Below, in pieces: positions 23,821 to 34,859 of a stretch of DNA of 64,000 nucleotides. Each line of letters begins with the position of its first letter. Position 1 is the stretch's first letter. Location of the stretch: NCBI RefSeq assembly GCF_024139115.2, contig NC_085139.1, forward strand, positions 136,455,121-136,519,120. The letters run 5' to 3'. Both the position numbers and the translations under genes were made by a program. The stretch is from Armigeres subalbatus. Lineage: Eukaryota > Arthropoda > Insecta > Diptera > Culicidae. The notes beneath the pieces were generated by a model that did not search any database, had not been told where the DNA came from, and was given only the letters and a program-made list of their open reading frames with translations.

Positions 23821-24323
23821 AGGATGTTATCGATCATTTAGTAATCTGCCTTCGATCATTTAGTAGTTTGTCATTAACTCATTCCAGAGGCTAAATTTCA
23901 AAATGTGTTGTATGGTGTACTTCTAGTGCAAAGGTTTATCCACAACTCTGCCTAACAGTTCGTTGTTTGAATTTCATTAATAACGGAGCTATACTCCCGC
24001 TAACCGCAAGTCGAGCACATCTGTATATGGGCCTCCATATAAAGATGTGCTCGACTTGCGGTTAGCGGCAGTATAGCGCTAGTAGCAGTAACATAGACTA
24101 AATGATTGCATATTTCGTTATCATTTAGTATAAGTATAGCAACTAGCACCGTAACTCCTTTAATAGTGGAATTCGAACATCGACCTGTTAAAGAGAGTTG
24201 TAGAAAACCCTTCACACTAAGAGTCCACCATACAATACATTTTGAAATTAGGCCTCTGAAATGAGTTATTGACAAACTACTAAATGATCGAAGGCAGATT
24301 ACCAAATGATCGATAACATCCTT
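23821..24323. mobile_element. 503-bp foldback element with 11-bp TSD
   Basis: The sequence is an imperfect palindrome. AGGATGTTATCGATCATTTA at the left end pairs with TGATCGATAACATCCTT at the right, with pairing continuing for over 100 bp (through CTGCCTTCGATCATTTAGTA). The centre (23992-24075) is a second, tighter palindrome with arms CGCTAACCGCAAGTCGAGCA. The direct repeat GACATCAATCA flanks it at 23810-23820 and 24324-24334. This is foldback/MITE architecture without coding capacity. The central core also occurs alone at 54258-54300. Confidence 0.88.
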
Positions 24324-24537
24324 GACATCAATCACAGTAAATATAATCACCTTCAACGGTGGGAAATCCCAATCGAGGAATGTTGGCCAAATTGGCTAAC
24401 AATATAATGTACATGATAATCCGGAAATCCGACAGATGAAAAAAGATACTGTTCTACGGAGGTCGGTTATTGCAGCCAGAAAAGGGAATCTAAGGTAAAT
24501 AAAAATTTCAGAGCGAAAAATTTCCGTGATTCTAACT

Positions 24538-25144
24538 CTACGATTCCAACTCTATGGCTTGAATTCGAGCCATAAGTAAACCTGTTTTCATAGCTTCTGT
24601 ATTGGCCATACAAGAGTTCTGCCAGGATTTGAAGGAGCCCTCACGTACTGGTTGGAGGTCGGCGATATGCATCGATAAGCTTGTATTTATGCGGCTATCT
24701 ATAATAGCCTGTCCTTTCCGCAGGCAGGGTACGCTGTTTTTGATCTCATGGGGCTTCAGCAGTTTTCGTGCCAACTTAACCCTGGTTTTAAAGCTGATAG
24801 TAACCCCGGTAGTTAGCAAGAAAGGTTACACCCTGGTCGATAAACACAATTTAATAATTTTGCGGTTGGGGGTATGTGAGTTTCCCACACTTGATGCTTG
24901 GGCCGATGTCTTCTGCGACGGCGCAAGCTGCGGATTGTTCTTTAACCGATTCAATCCGGATTTTTTTTTCGTCGTATTTCAACATAAATTTTGGATATTC
25001 TGCTTCAAAAACGTATGTAAACCATGAAAAAGTAGAAATATGGGGTAAAATATTTTTTTTTAGATCTTCTAGGGCTTCCAAACCTTCCTTGAGTTCAGAT
25101 CTTGATGATCTACATAAACAACAAAGCGTTTTACGGGGCCTCAA
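24538..25144 (-). CDS. Unassigned protein-like open frames
   Basis: Two minus-strand frames (24851-25144, 97 codons, and 24538-24819, 93 codons) have amino-acid composition more protein-like than their antisense frames: charged and helical stretches such as SELKEGLEALEDLKKNI and FKTRVKLARKLLKPHEIK. They are in different frames separated by about 30 bp with stops. They may be a decayed gene, an exon pair, or a transposon gag-like remnant. No domain is recognised, and I offer no function. Confidence 0.22.
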
Positions 25145-25186
25145 TCCTTATTTGAAGTTGGCATTGCTACTTAAGACATAATTAAA

Positions 25187-26250
25187 CTATTTTTTATCAA
25201 ATCGCAGTGTTACCAAAACATAAACGGTACTCCAAACTATTCTTGAGTTCAGATCTTGGAGATCTACAAGATCAACAGAGCAGTTCATAGGTTCCCGAGC
25301 TTGTGTAATAGTTGGAGGAGCCCCATGGAACATTATTACAGTAGTATATACAAAATACAAGACTCCCAGAATATCTACGGTACTCCAAACAATTCTTGAG
25401 TTCAGATCTTGGAGGCCTACAAGACCAACAGAGTGATTGATAGGTTCCTGAGCTTGTGTGTTAGTTGTAAAAACCCCATGGGACGTGATTATGTCAATAT
25501 ATAAATACATCCACATTCCCAGAATATCTACGGTACTCCAAAACTTTCTTGAGTTCAGATCTTGAAGTTCTACAACACCAACAGAGTGATTCATAGGGTC
25601 CTGAGCTTGTACGTTAGTTGGAGCAACCCCTTGGGACATCATTACACCAGAATATGCAAATCACAGCATTCCCAGAGTTCCTGGGGTAATCCAAGTCATT
25701 CTTGAGTTCAGATACTGGAGGTCTTCAAGACCAAAAGAGTGATTCATTGATTTCCGAGCTTTTGTGTTAGCTGGAGAAGCCTCATGGACCATCATTACAC
25801 CAGTATATACAAAATACAATATTCCCAGAGTATCTACGGTACTCCAAATCATTTTTGAATTCAGATCTTGGGGGTCTACAAGACCAACAGAGTGATTCAA
25901 AGGCAACTCAGCTTATGTGTTAGTTGTAAAAAGCCCATGAGACATCATTACACCAGTATATGAAAATTGAAACATTCCAAGAATATCTACGGTACTCCAA
26001 ACGATTTTTGAGTTCAGATATTGGAGGTCTACGAGGCCAACAGAGTAAATCATAGGATCCTGAGCGTGTGTGTCAGTTGTAGAAACCCCATGGGACATCA
26101 ATATACCAGTATATACAAATCATAACATTCCCGGAATATTTACGGCGCCATACATGAGTTCAGATATTGGAGGTCTAAAAGACCAACATAGTGATTCATG
26201 GATTCTGAAGCTTGTTTGTTAGTTGGAATTGCTCAAATGTACATCATTAC
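25187..26250 (-). repeat. 153-bp satellite, minus-oriented block, ~6.5 units
   Basis: The phrase ACTCCAAAY or a near copy recurs at 25230, 25383, 25536, 25689, 25842 and 25995, an exact 153-bp spacing, and each unit carries TTGAGTTCAGATCTTGGAGG. Reversed, the unit shares CTCAAG, TTTGGAGT and CGTAGAT with the plus-oriented array at 27.6 kb, so both belong to one family. The minus strand is open in a single frame over about 305 codons, broken by only two stops (near 25650 and 25910), giving a 51-residue repeat with LNSRIVWSTVDILGM. Confidence 0.9.
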
Positions 26251-26348
26251 GTACACAATACGTAAGTACGAAAAAAAACGTGTTATTGTGATCACAAACA
26301 TCGCATCCACAATTTATTCGTTCCTTTTATCATCTATAGTGTTATAGA

Positions 26349-26648
26349 GGGTCCCTCCTTAGCCGTGCGGTAAGACGCGCGGCTACAAAGCATGACCATG
26401 CTGAGGGTGGCTGGGTTCGATTCGGCGCCGGTCTAGACAATTTTCGGATTGGAAATTGTCTCGACTTCCCTGGGCATAAAAAGTATCATCGTGCTAGCCT
26501 CATGATATACAAATGCAAAATGGTAACCTGGCTTAAAAACCTAGCAGTTAATAACTGTGGAAGTGCTTAATGAACACTAAGCTGCGAGGCGGCTCTGTCC
26601 CAGTGTGGGATGTAATGCCAATAAGAAGAAGAAGAAGAAGAAGAAGAA
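26349..26648 (+). mobile_element. Feilai-type tRNA-derived SINE, full length
   Basis: The pol III boxes TAGCCGTGCGGTAAGACG and GGTTCGATTC lie in the first 90 bp. A tRNA-unrelated body follows (TGGGCATAAAAAGTATCATC, TTAATAACTGTGGAAGTGC, CGGCTCTGTCCCAGTG), ending in a (GAA)n tail. The direct repeat GTGTTATAGA at 26339-26348 and 26649-26658 is its target duplication. Feilai is the best match from memory. Confidence 0.92.
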
Positions 26649-26658
26649 GTGTTATAGA

Positions 26659-27417
26659 ATAAAGCTTGGTACCACGGCGTCTCTTGATGACCGGCTGGGC
26701 TATACATGTGAATTATTGCTACTCCATAATCGATCAGAATTAGAGTAAGTTGCACCCTGAAGGCGTTGGTACTCTCATACTTACTTGTTTCATACTTATT
26801 ATACATATTATATATTTTATACGATATGTTTACTCAAGTGTTTACCATTTCTATGCGTATTGAAACCACCAAGGGGTATCATTAGATGACAGTCTAACCA
26901 ATAAATGAGGATTGCGTACCAAGAACTGAATAAAGCTCGCAATACATTCAATCGACAATATAATTGGTTTCAGTATTGCACGGAAGTGGATGTTACTAAG
27001 ACTAACATTTATATGTAAGAGTAAAGTAATTTACGTATGAATAATATCACCAAATTTCATTTCAAATGCTTTTCTCCATACTTATCCCAATATGAATTAA
27101 ATGTAATAGCTAAATCATGTTGCTAAAAAAATCTCTCTCTCAGATCCTCTGCAACCATTTGATGTGATTCTGCGATTCTGTCAACAGAAGGCGTTTCAGT
27201 AAAACTTTCGAATCGACATGTTAAGCTCTGGTGCACTGCTGCAAACATGCAGCACACTAGGAGTAAGCTTTTTGAAAGCAGTGTACCAAAAGGAATCAAT
27301 AGTTAAGTTTCTCAATAATAATCTTCTTCATCGAAAAAATATTTAGTAGACTAACAGGTAACAGGTCATTGTGTTTTTTTTTCGAGAAATAATCTCATTA
27401 TTGATGAAATTTGTGTA
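26659..27417. other. AT-rich spacer between inverted satellite blocks
   Basis: No gene recognised. Near 26697-26760 the phrase TTGCTACTCCATAATCGATC resembles TTGCTACTCCGTGATTGACC at 15019 inside the 3.48-kb LINE-like insert, so a related fragment may be present. Otherwise the sequence is featureless. Confidence 0.4.
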
Positions 27418-27547
27418 AGGTGGTTATTCACAAAGTCCGTGACGGATAATAAAAAAAACTAGAGGTTCATTACAAGAAGTGGCGAAGGGGAGAGGGGTGT
27501 TGAAAATAGTAATTGTACGTACTATATCGATCTTCCCTAAATGTCCT
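27418..27547. mobile_element. Diverged MITE of the ACAAARTACGTnA family
   Basis: GGTTATTCACAAAGTCCGTG, then GGCGAAGGGGAGAGGGG and a right end ATCTTCCCTAA, parallel the better preserved copy at 35275-35443. It lies just before the plus-oriented 153-bp array. Confidence 0.55.
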
Positions 27548-27589
27548 TCACCATACAATTTTTTGGCGGTAAATTCATGCTAGACCATC

Positions 27590-30500
27590 GTACATCTTCT
27601 TGTTGATCGATTTGAATATAAAGAATTGAACTCATGGACAATTTGTATTGTCATACATGTTCAACGAATTCTACAATGTGTCTATAATGGTGTAACGAAG
27701 TCCAGTAGAGCTATTCCAACTCATAAAAATAGATGGGATGACGTAGATCTTCATGTTGATCGATTTGAGTATTGAGATCTGTACTCATGGACAGTTTGGA
27801 GTGTCGTCGATGTTCAACGAGTTCTGTAATGTATATATAATGGTGTATCGAAGTCCCGTGGAGCTATTTCCACTCATAGAAATAGTGGAGACCTCAAAGA
27901 TCTTCGTGTTGATCGATTTGAATATTGGGATCTGAGCTCAAAGACAGTTTGGAGTGTCGTAGATGTCGAGCGAATTCTGTGGCGTGTCTCTAATAGTGTA
28001 ACCAAATCCCGTGGAGCTATTACAACTCATAAAAATAGTTGAGACATCGAAGATCTCTATGTGGGTCGTTTTGAATATTCTGATCTGTACTCATGGATAG
28101 TTTGGAGTATAATAGATGTTCAACGAGTTCTGTTATGTATTTATAATGGTTTAATGAAGTCTCATGGAGCTATTCCAACTCATAAAAATAGTGGGGACAT
28201 CAAAGATCTTCTAGTTGATCGATTTGTAAATAGGGATCTGAGCTTGTTTGGAGTTTGGAGTGTCGTACATATTCAACGAATTCTGTGGTGTATACCTTAC
28301 TGTGTACCGAAGTTCCGTGGAGCTATTCTATCTCGTAAAAATAGTTTAGACATCGGAGATCTTCATGTTGATCGTTTTGAATATTAGGATCTGCGCTCAA
28401 AGACAGTATGGAGTGTCGTAGATGTCAAACGAATTCTGTGATGTGTCTATAATGGTGTCACGAAATCCCGTGGAGCTATTCCAACTCATAAAACTAGTGG
28501 GGACATCAAAGAACCTCATGTTGATCGATTTGAATATTAGGATCTGATCTCAAGGAAAGTTTGGAGTGTCGTAGATATCGAAAGAATTCTGTGGTGTGTC
28601 TGTAGGGATGTTACGAGGTATCCTGGAGTTATTCCAACTCACAAAACTTGTGGGGACATCGGAGATCTGCATGTTGATCGATTTGAATATTAGGATCTAT
28701 ACTCAAGGATAGTTTGGAGTGTCGTAGGTGTCGAACGAATTCTGTGGAGTGTCTGTTATGGTGTTACGAGGTATCCTGGAGCTATTCCAACTCACAAAAC
28801 TAGTGGGGACATCGAAGACCTGCATGTTGATCGATTTGAATATTAGGATCTGTACTCAAAGATAGTTTGGAGTGTCGAAGGTGTCGAACGAATTCTGTGG
28901 AGTGTCTGTTATGGTGTTACGAGGTATCCTGGAGCTATTCCAACTCACAAAACTAGTGGGGACATCGAAGACCTGCATGTTGATCGATTTGAACATTAGG
29001 ATCTGTACTCAAGGATAGTTTGGAGTGCCGTAAGTGTCGAACGAATTCTGTGGTGTGTCTGTAATGATATTACGAGGTATCCTGGAGCTATTCCAACTCA
29101 TAAAACTAGTGGGGACATCGAAGATCTGCATGTTGATCGATTTGAATATTAGGATCTGTACTCAAAGATAGTTTGGAGTGTCGAAGGTGTCGAACGAATT
29201 CTGTGGAGTGTCTGTTATGGTGTAACGAGGTATCCTGGAGCTATTCCAACTCACAAAACTAGTGGGGACATCGAAGACCTGCATGTTGATCGATTTGAAT
29301 ATTAGGATCTGTACTCAAAGATAGTTTGAAGTGTCGTAGGTGTCGAACGAATTCTGTGAAGTGTCTGTTATGGTGTTACGAGGTATCCTGGAGCTATTCC
29401 AACTCATAAAACTAGTGAGGACATCGAAGATCTGCATGTTAATCGATTTGAATATTAGGATCTGTACTCAAAGATAGTTTGGAGTGTCGAAGGTGTCGAA
29501 CGAATTCTGTGGAGTGTCTGTTATGGTGTAACGAGGTATCCTGGAGCTATTCCAACTCACAAAACTAGTGGGGACATCGAAGACCTGCATGTTGATCGAT
29601 TTGAACATTAGGATCTGTACTCAAGGATAGTTTGGAGTGCCGTAAGTGTCGAACGAATTCTGTGGTGTGTCTGTAATCATATTACGAGGTATCCTGGAGC
29701 TATTCCAACTCATAAAACTAGTGGGGACATCGAAGATCTGCATGTTGATCGATTTGAACATTAGGATCTGTACTCAAGAATAGTTTGGAGTGTCGTAGAT
29801 GTCGAACGAATTCTGTGTTGTGTCTGTAATGATGTTACGAGGTATCCTGGAGCTATTCCAACTCATAAAACTAGTGGGGACATCGAAGATCTGCATGTTG
29901 ATCGATTTGAATATTAGGATCTGTACTCAAGGATAGTTTGGAGTGCCGTAAGTGTCGAACGAATTCTGTGGTGTGTCTGTAATGATATTACGAGGTATCC
30001 TGGAGCTATTCCAACTCATAAAACTAGTGGGGACATCGAAGATCTGCATGTTGATCGATTTGAATATTAGGATCTGTACTCAAAGATAGTTTGGAGTGTC
30101 GAAGGTGTCGAACGAATTCTGTGGAGTGTCTGTTATGGTGTTACGAGGTATCTTGGAGCTATTCCAACTCACAAAACTAGTGGGGACATCGAAGACCTGC
30201 ATGTTGATCGATTTGAACATTAGGATCTGTACTCAAGGATAGTTTGGAGTGCCGTAAGTGTCGAACGAATTCTATGGTGTGTCTGTAATGATGTTACGAG
30301 GTATCCTGGAGCTATTCCAACTCATAAAACTAGTGGGGACATCGAAGAGCTGCATGTTGATCGATTTGAACATTAGGATCTGTACTCAAGAAGAGTTTGG
30401 AGTGTCGTAGATGTCGAACGAATTCTGTGTTGTGTCTGTAATGATGTTACGAGGTATCCTGGAGCTATTCCAACTCATAAAACTAGTGGGGACATCGAAG

Positions 30501-32460
30501 ATCTGCATGTTGATCGATTTGAATATTAGGATCTGTACTCAAGGATAGTTTGGAGTGCCGTAGATGCCGAACGAATTCTGTGAAGTGTCTGTTATGGTGT
30601 TACGAGGTATCCTGGAGCTATTCCAACTCATAAAACTAGTGGGGACATCGAAGATCTGCATGTTGATCGATTTGAATATTAGGATCTGTACTCAAAGATA
30701 GTTTGGAGTGTCGAAGGTGTCGAACGAATTCTGTGGAGTGTCTGTTATGGTGTTACGAGGTATCCTGGAGCTATTCCAACTCACAAAACTAGTGGGGACA
30801 TCGAAGACCTGCATGTTGATCGATTTGAACATTAGGATCTGTACTCAAGGATAGTTTGGAGTGCCGTAAGTGTCGAACGAATTCTGTGGTGTGTCTGTAA
30901 TGATGTTACGAGGTATCCTGGAGCTATTCCAACTCATAAAACTAGTGGGGACATCGAAGATCTGCATGTTGATCGATTTGAATATTAGGATATGTACTCA
31001 AAGATAGTTTGGAGTGTCGTAGATGTCGAACGAATTCTGTGGTGTGTCTGTAATGATGTTACGAGGTATCCTGGAGCTATTCCAACTCATAAAACTAGTG
31101 GGGACATCGAAGAGCTGCATGTTGATCGATTTGAACATTAGGATCTGTACTCAAGAAGAGTTTGGAGTGTCGTAGATGTCGAACGAATTCTGTGTTGTGT
31201 CTGTAATGATGTTACAAGGTATCCTGGAGCTATTCCAACTCATAAAACTAGTGGGGACATCGAAGATCTGCATGTTGATCGATTTGAATATTAGGATCTG
31301 TACTCAAGGATAGTTTGGAGTGCCGTAAGTGTCGAACGAATTCTGTGGTGTGTCTGTAATGATATTACGAGGTATCCTGGAGCTATTCCAACTCATAAAA
31401 CTAATGGGGACATCGGACATCTTCATGATGATCGATTTGAATATTAGGATCTGTACTCAAAGATAGTTTGGAGTGTCGAAGGTGTCGAACGAATTCTGTG
31501 GAGTGTCTGTTATGGTGTTACGAGGTATCTTGGAGCTATTCCAACTCACAAAACTAGTGGGGACATCGAAGACCTGCATGTTGATCGATTTGAACATTAG
31601 GATCTGTACTCAAGGATAGTTTGGAGTGCCGTAAGTGTCGAACGAATTCTATGGTGTGTCTGTAATGATGTTACGAGGTATCCTGGAGCTATTCCAACTC
31701 ATAAAACTAGTGGGGACATCGAAGAGCTGCATGTTGATCGATTTGAACATTAGGATCTGTACTCAAGAAGAGTTTGGAGTGCCGTAGATGCCGAACGAAT
31801 TCTGTGAAGTGTCTGTTATGGTGTTACGAGGTATCCTGGAGCTATTCCAACTCATAAAACTAGTGGGGACATCGAAGATCTGCATGTTGATCGATTTGAA
31901 TATTAGGATCTGTACTCAAAGATAGTTTGGAGTGTCGAAGGTGTCGAACGAATTCTGTGGAGTGTCTGTTATGGTGTTACGAGGTATCCTGGAGCTATTC
32001 CAACTCACAAAACTAGTGGGGACATCGAAGACCTGCATGTTGATCGATTTGAACATTAGGATCTGTACTCAAGGATAGTTTGGAGTGCCGTAAGTGTCGA
32101 ACGAATTCTGTGGTGTGTCTGTAATGATATTACGAGGTATCCTGGAGCTATTCCAACTCATAAAACTAGTGGGGACATCGAAGATCTGCATGTTGATCGA
32201 TTTGAATATTAGGATCTGTACTCAAGGATAGTTTGGAGTGCCGTAGATGCCGAACGAATTCTGTGGTGTGTCTGTAATGGTGTAATGAAGAACCGTGGAG
32301 CTGTCCCAACTCATAAAAATAGTGGGGACATCGTAGATCTTTTTGTTGACCGATTTGAATATTAAGATCTGAGTTCAAGAACTGTTTGGAGTATCTTAGG
32401 TATTGAAAAAGATCTGTTATACTGCAGGACAGGTGCGGGATATTATCATAAAGCATTTCA
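27590..32460 (+). repeat. 153-bp satellite, plus-oriented array of 32 units
   Basis: The phrase TTGATCGATTTGAA marks each unit. The first (27603) and last (32346) markers are 4743 bp apart, exactly 31 x 153, and every intermediate marker I checked is in register. Edge units are diverged, while central units (about 28.6-32.25 kb) are nearly identical. Variants such as GTCGAAGGTG, GCCGTAAGTG and GCCGTAGATGCC, and GGAGTG or GGTGTG or GAAGTG or GTTGTG, define unit types. These repeat as a block of nine (1377 bp) from 29897 and again from 31274. Edge units have an open 51-codon frame, while central units carry TAG in that frame (FEY-stop-DL). No transcription signal is evident. Confidence 0.96.
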
Positions 32461-33955
32461 ATTTCAATTATTTAATCAGAATGTGGTAAAAAATGGTGTT
32501 GATTCCTTAGAACATCAAAATTAGAACTCAAGGATAGTTTGGATGCTCTAGATCATCCTAGTGACCATAACCTGACCTGGGCAATATTTTTCCTGGATGG
32601 AACAGTTAATTTTGAACATTTTTGCTGAAGAAAGCAAGGCTCTATCTCTTAAAACTGATTTTCGTCTTGGGTCATATATGACCCATCCGGATTGAATCGG
32701 TTAATCCGAGTCCGTCGAGGTGTGTTTCTGACGACGACCAAATGGATGTCATTGGCGTATATACAGATGTAGATCTGAATTGACTGTGACTGGTGTGACT
32801 GAACACGAAATACCCCGTCCATGACTTAGACTGTTATCTCTTAGTAGGTTCCCAAAAATTATTTACTGATTAGGACTGTAATAATGAGCTATGCTGAGAC
32901 TCCCTGAATCAATGGCCTCAGGGTCGGCACGCTCACCTTAAGCTACTCGCGGGCAGGGAACTCTCGCATTAAAAATGTAGGGAAAACCAAAGAGCTTCAC
33001 AATGCGATACTTTATTCTCTCCACTCTTTCAGTTTCTGCCTCGTCCTCTACCTAGCTATCCTTCCGTCCTTCCTTGTCTTCAACCTTCGTTGCAAGGGCA
33101 CTAACGCCGGCGACGGTGGCTTTCTTCCTCTTCGGTACGGAATCTTCACTTCCTTCACCTACTTAGCGTCGGTGACTGATACTTTCTTCCCTCTGAGGCC
33201 GACGACTCGTTTCGCTGGGGCTTACCGGTGGTAACGCCGGGGTGGCTTGGGGATCTTCCTCGCTCCTTGCTACTGGCTGCGGTCCAAAACGACCAATAAG
33301 TAGCCGAACGGCTATCGGCGGTACAATGCCCAATCAGGACGATAATGGAACCTAGGTACGATGGCGGTTCTTGATGGGGTTTTAACCACAAAAACGGCGG
33401 GGTTCTGGCGTCCTCTATGCCTGGTCTTATTCCACAAACTCTCTCACTTCAACTTTTTCTAACTCGGTAACTTTCGCTAGCTTTCAAATTTTTATCCCTT
33501 CACTTCGAAATGCGTTGGATAAGTGACCGGTTTTGGGCTTGTTTCCCGCATCCTAGGGTCATGACCTCCTTTTTCAGGTCAGTCACCTCGCATCATTGCA
33601 TCAACCCGATTACGCCACCCCATCATGGCTGATCGACGATGGTGTTTCTGGCCCTCTGGTGTTGGGTTGGAAGACTATGGTGAGTGGTTGGCTGCGGTCT
33701 TCTAGGGTGGTGGAGGCTAATCACGCCCTTCTCTACTGCAGTCGCTACTGTATATGGAAAACCTACACAAAAAGACGAGTTTTACCTGCCATTCATAAAC
33801 AATTTACGCATAACTCTAAAATTCCACAAATTTCTCAGCAACACTCATCACATAACTTAACCAACACTTACAGGACTTGGAATGAAGGTCCCATGGAGAA
33901 ATTCCAAAGAAAGGCCAACATATTGCTGACAAACCGCCATTTGCTAAGTTACTGT
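32461..33955. other. Mixed sequence, no firm gene
   Basis: 32461-32580 is a diverged satellite edge (GAACTCAAGGATAGTTTGGA). After that the GC content rises and several short frames occur. One minus frame, 33155-33391 (PPSYLGSIIVLIGH...), is protein-like. It may belong to the LINE remnant that follows at 33960-34170, but its motifs are not diagnostic. Confidence 0.35.
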
Positions 33956-33959
33956 AACA

Positions 33960-34170
33960 CTATCGGTGTCCACGTACGGTTAAACGCCTTGGAGATATCG
34001 AATTATACTAGGTCTGCGTGTTTACCCTGCTTAAAGGTGACCTCGAGGACGTCCATTTATCCGGCGGAGTGAAAGCAATACTGTCGGAAGTCTAATCATC
34101 CATCTGCTTCAGGTTTCTCACGCATCCGGTGGTTGACCAGCCTCTGGACAACCTTGAACTAAGTCAATGA
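33960..34170 (-). pseudogene. Non-LTR reverse transcriptase fragment
   Basis: Minus-strand translation gives QRLVNHRM near 34150, then KQGKHADLV and, after a stop, FDISKAFNRTWTPI near 33970. This corresponds to the RT region around the first catalytic aspartate (LDISKAFNRTW). Two or more in-frame stops are present. The clade is uncertain (I/LOA-like wording). It is only about 200 bp. Confidence 0.55.
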
Positions 34171-34700
34171 ACTTTTTTATTTAAGATAGGAATAACGTTA
34201 ATGAGCCACAACCAAGATGAACAAACACTAACACACATACAAAATCACTGCAAACTACAAGCTCCTGTTTAAATTGTTATTTATTCCAGTTAAACCAATA
34301 AATGTGAAACAAATACAATGTTTCTGTTTGGCCACCCTGGCCAAATAATTAATAGATTGTGTTTAACGTCACAGCCCGATATTGTTTGTTCTTTTACAAG
34401 TCCCGTCCTCTTTGCGAGTTTGACTGTATGTCGTTGTTCGTAAGAGGAGGATTAGGCCAATGACGAGAGCTTCACTTTAGCTTCAAGTGTATTAGGTGCC
34501 AAATTTTCATATTTTCAAACCCCCCCCCCTTCCTTAACCCTAGAGTAAACTTTTCATAACCCCTCTCCTTGAAGTCAACGTAGATTAATCACGCGTTAAG
34601 TAATTCAGTTATTTAAATCCATTTTAGTATGGAACCATCACAAAAAAAAATCAAATTTCAAACCAAAGAAATTGTTCTTTGGAATTGACCTTGATCTTGA
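34171..34700. other. AT-rich sequence without recognised features
   Basis: Poly-C and poly-A runs are present (near 34520 and 34643), with no credible frame. Confidence 0.4.
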
Positions 34701-34708
34701 TTAAATTG

Positions 34709-34755
34709 ACCGACATGGCTGAAGCCGTGCGTTCATCGGCTTCAGCCATGTCGGT
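34709..34755. repeat. Perfect 19-bp hairpin with 9-nt loop
   Basis: ACCGACATGGCTGAAGCCG at 34709-34727 is exactly complementary to 34737-34755, with loop TGCGTTCAT. It stands alone in AT-rich DNA. It could be the core of a tiny palindromic MITE or a structured RNA; the arms are shorter than a typical miRNA precursor. Confidence 0.85.
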
Positions 34756-34859
34756 GCATTTCCATACTATGGAGTGTGGGTTCAATTTCTGCCCTAGCCA
34801 TGGGAAAAATTTTCGTAAAGCAAAACATTGTCCTTTGGTCCACTGGGTGTTATATTAAC

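Noticed and set aside
27590..32460. CRISPR-like array
   Set aside because: The units are contiguous 153-bp repeats without unique spacers, in a eukaryotic genome. It is a satellite.
33596..34072. 158-codon plus frame as a gene
   Set aside because: It lies antisense to a recognisable RT fragment (33960-34170) and has no domain of its own.
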